Origin: Mucilaginibacter sp.
Lineage (GTDB): Bacteria > Bacteroidota > Bacteroidia > Sphingobacteriales > Sphingobacteriaceae
Direction of reading: 5' to 3'
DNA: 64,000 nucleotides
Assembly (NCBI GenBank): GCA_028287895.1
Contig: JAQBOV010000076.1
Location: 1 to 64,000 of the forward strand
Below are positions 62,969 through 64,000 of the stretch, in pieces. Every line of letters starts with the position of its first letter. Position 1 is the stretch's first letter. The position numbers were made by a program, and so were the translations under genes. The notes under the pieces were generated by a model that saw only the letters and a list, made by a program, of their open reading frames with translations, was not told the DNA's origin and did no database searches.

Positions 62969-64000
62969 TTATTTCATTGGTTGATAATCTAAAGGTAACA
63001 TGTTGGCAACCCTGTTCCTTCCCCACACCCCGTAAAATATCACGCTATAGGGATTAGATATGATCCCACTGATATTAAAAAAGGCTTCCGGGGCATTAAA
63101 TTTTACAAGCGTATTCTCTGTATTATTACGATTGTATAGATAACTTGTCTGGTCATTTATGTGAAAGTGATGATTTTTGTTATAGGCGACATACAGCCAA
63201 TTATTATTACGGCTGAGTGCATACTGGCCCGGCTTGTCGGTTGGCCTTACAATATCTTTTTTACTAAGCGGGGATGGCTGTAGTTTATATACTATTTTAG
63301 GCAGACGTAATTTTCTTCGCCAGTAGGATAAAGAGTCCCTCTGACTGCTGCCCTGATTTTTCAGATTAGTATAGTAGGATAGTCTGGTATTGATCAGGCT
63401 GTCTGAAGGTCTTTGCGGGTTTGCATAGGCGGAATACTCCTGTACCCTAAAACCTTCTTCCTTAATGCAGTCCTCAACTGCCGAGCGCAAAAAGTGCATT
63501 GGGGAATTTTCATAAACCTCCTCCCTGTTTTTCTGCCACCGCTTTTCCTGTTCCGCGCTCCCGTTAAGTCTCTGAAATAAAACAGGGCCCTGGTAATAGA
63601 TCTTCTTTTCGTCTTTATTTTCAAACGAAAAGTTGGTTAAAAGATATTTTATCTGATAACCCAAAGCATCGTTCTCGATTTCTAAAAAATCATCTGATGA
63701 AGCGGTAAGTTTATTGCCTGCTTCATCATAGTCCAGATCCAGAACATCAGGATTTAATATTTTGCAATCCCGGGCTTGCTGGGATATGCCTAAAAACTCT
63801 TCTTTGAACCAGCCATAATATTTTTCCCTGTTAGGGTCTTTGCGATATTTTATGTTTACCTCTTTTAATGCAATGGTTTTTGGGAGCAGCATGACGTCTG
63901 GTAGTTCGATATTGTTATTTTCAACAGTTATGAATTTATTAAAGGGTTCATAACCGACAATTGATACGACCAATTCATATTTCCCGGGTTTTATCTGATG
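62969..64000 (-). CDS. Carboxypeptidase-regulatory-like domain protein (5' partial)
   Basis: The frame is open from the right edge (residues HQIKPGKYELVVSIVGYEPF), so the N-terminus lies outside the window; a TTG at 63973 is not the true start. The visible part begins with the last strands of a CarboxypepD_reg-like domain (YELVVSIVGYEPFNKFITVE, TIALKEVNIKYRKDPNREKYYGWF). It continues with about 290 residues common to unnamed Bacteroidota proteins (GYQIKYLLTNFSFENKDEKK, FLRSAVEDCIKEEGFRVQEY). A surface or periplasmic location is likely. Function unknown; the conserved pattern is recognised but has no name I can give. Confidence 0.75.
   Translation of the reverse strand, partial: HQIKPGKYELVVSIVGYEPFNKFITVENNNIELPDVMLLPKTIALKEVNIKYRKDPNREKYYGWFKEEFLGISQQARDCKILNPDVLDLDYDEAGNKLTASSDDFLEIENDALGYQIKYLLTNFSFENKDEKKIYYQGPVLFQRLNGSAEQEKRWQKNREEVYENSPMHFLRSAVEDCIKEEGFRVQEYSAYANPQRPSDSLINTRLSYYTNLKNQGSSQRDSLSYWRRKLRLPKIVYKLQPSPLSKKDIVRPTDKPGQYALSRNNNWLYVAYNKNHHFHINDQTSYLYNRNNTENTLVKFNAPEAFFNISGIISNPYSVIFYGVWGRNRVANMLPLDYQPMK

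Noticed and set aside
1..64000. CRISPR array or phage module
   Set aside because: No regularly spaced repeats of 25-40 bases and no integrase, capsid or Cas-like proteins were seen.

Overview
The window looks like chromosome from a Bacteroidota member of the Sphingobacteriaceae, most like Mucilaginibacter or Pedobacter. This is a family-level inference from content: a SusC/SusD pair, a GldA/GldG-like ABC system, OMP_b-brl_3-type TonB receptors, large tandem MacB/FtsX permeases, TAnnTTTG-type promoters and few Shine-Dalgarno sites. GC is moderate and no phage or conjugative module is present.

Layout. 1-10832 (+): SusC (5' end cut by the window edge), SusD, ABC ATPase, fused ABC-2 permease/GldG protein and an M16 peptidase; the first four at least look like one transcription unit. 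10889-12560: tryptophanase tnaA, preceded by a 13-codon Trp-containing mini-ORF and a terminator-like hairpin. 12561-16777: gene-poor stretch with a decayed IS1595-type transposase fragment, a small Cys protein, a PAS/GAF histidine kinase with a C-terminal SpoIIAA/STAS-like domain, and IS21-like end repeats. 16778-25737 (-): two separate molybdenum hydroxylase operons, a three-subunit PaoABC-like one and an IorAB-like one with a diheme cytochrome c, separated by a glutathione peroxidase gene and a region rich in short hairpins. 26143-26821: 3' remnant of a group II intron. 26833-32557: zinc alcohol dehydrogenase, Tat-exported phospholipase C, a FAD oxidoreductase fragment and a GH30 glycosidase.

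32600-45046 (-): five complete MacB/FtsX-type permease genes in tandem, with a sixth copy reduced to its two fused ends at 32600-32700. No ATPase gene is near them. 45311-55203: DUF1003 protein, an NtrC-type sigma54 activator, then kdpFABC with a KdpD lacking its kinase domain and a separate histidine kinase. A candidate -24/-12 promoter and a perfect palindrome lie upstream of kdp. Together they suggest that potassium uptake here is controlled by a sigma54 enhancer-binding protein instead of KdpE. 55335-64000: housekeeping genes (accA, tRNA-Gln, prs, rplY, pth), a Spy/CpxP-like periplasmic protein, a TonB-type outer-membrane receptor, an ArsC/Spx-like protein and a carboxypeptidase-regulatory-like protein that runs off the right edge.

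The items most worth checking are the sigma54-controlled Kdp locus with its unannotated 30-residue membrane peptide, the candidate tna attenuator, and the permease array with its collapsed copy.
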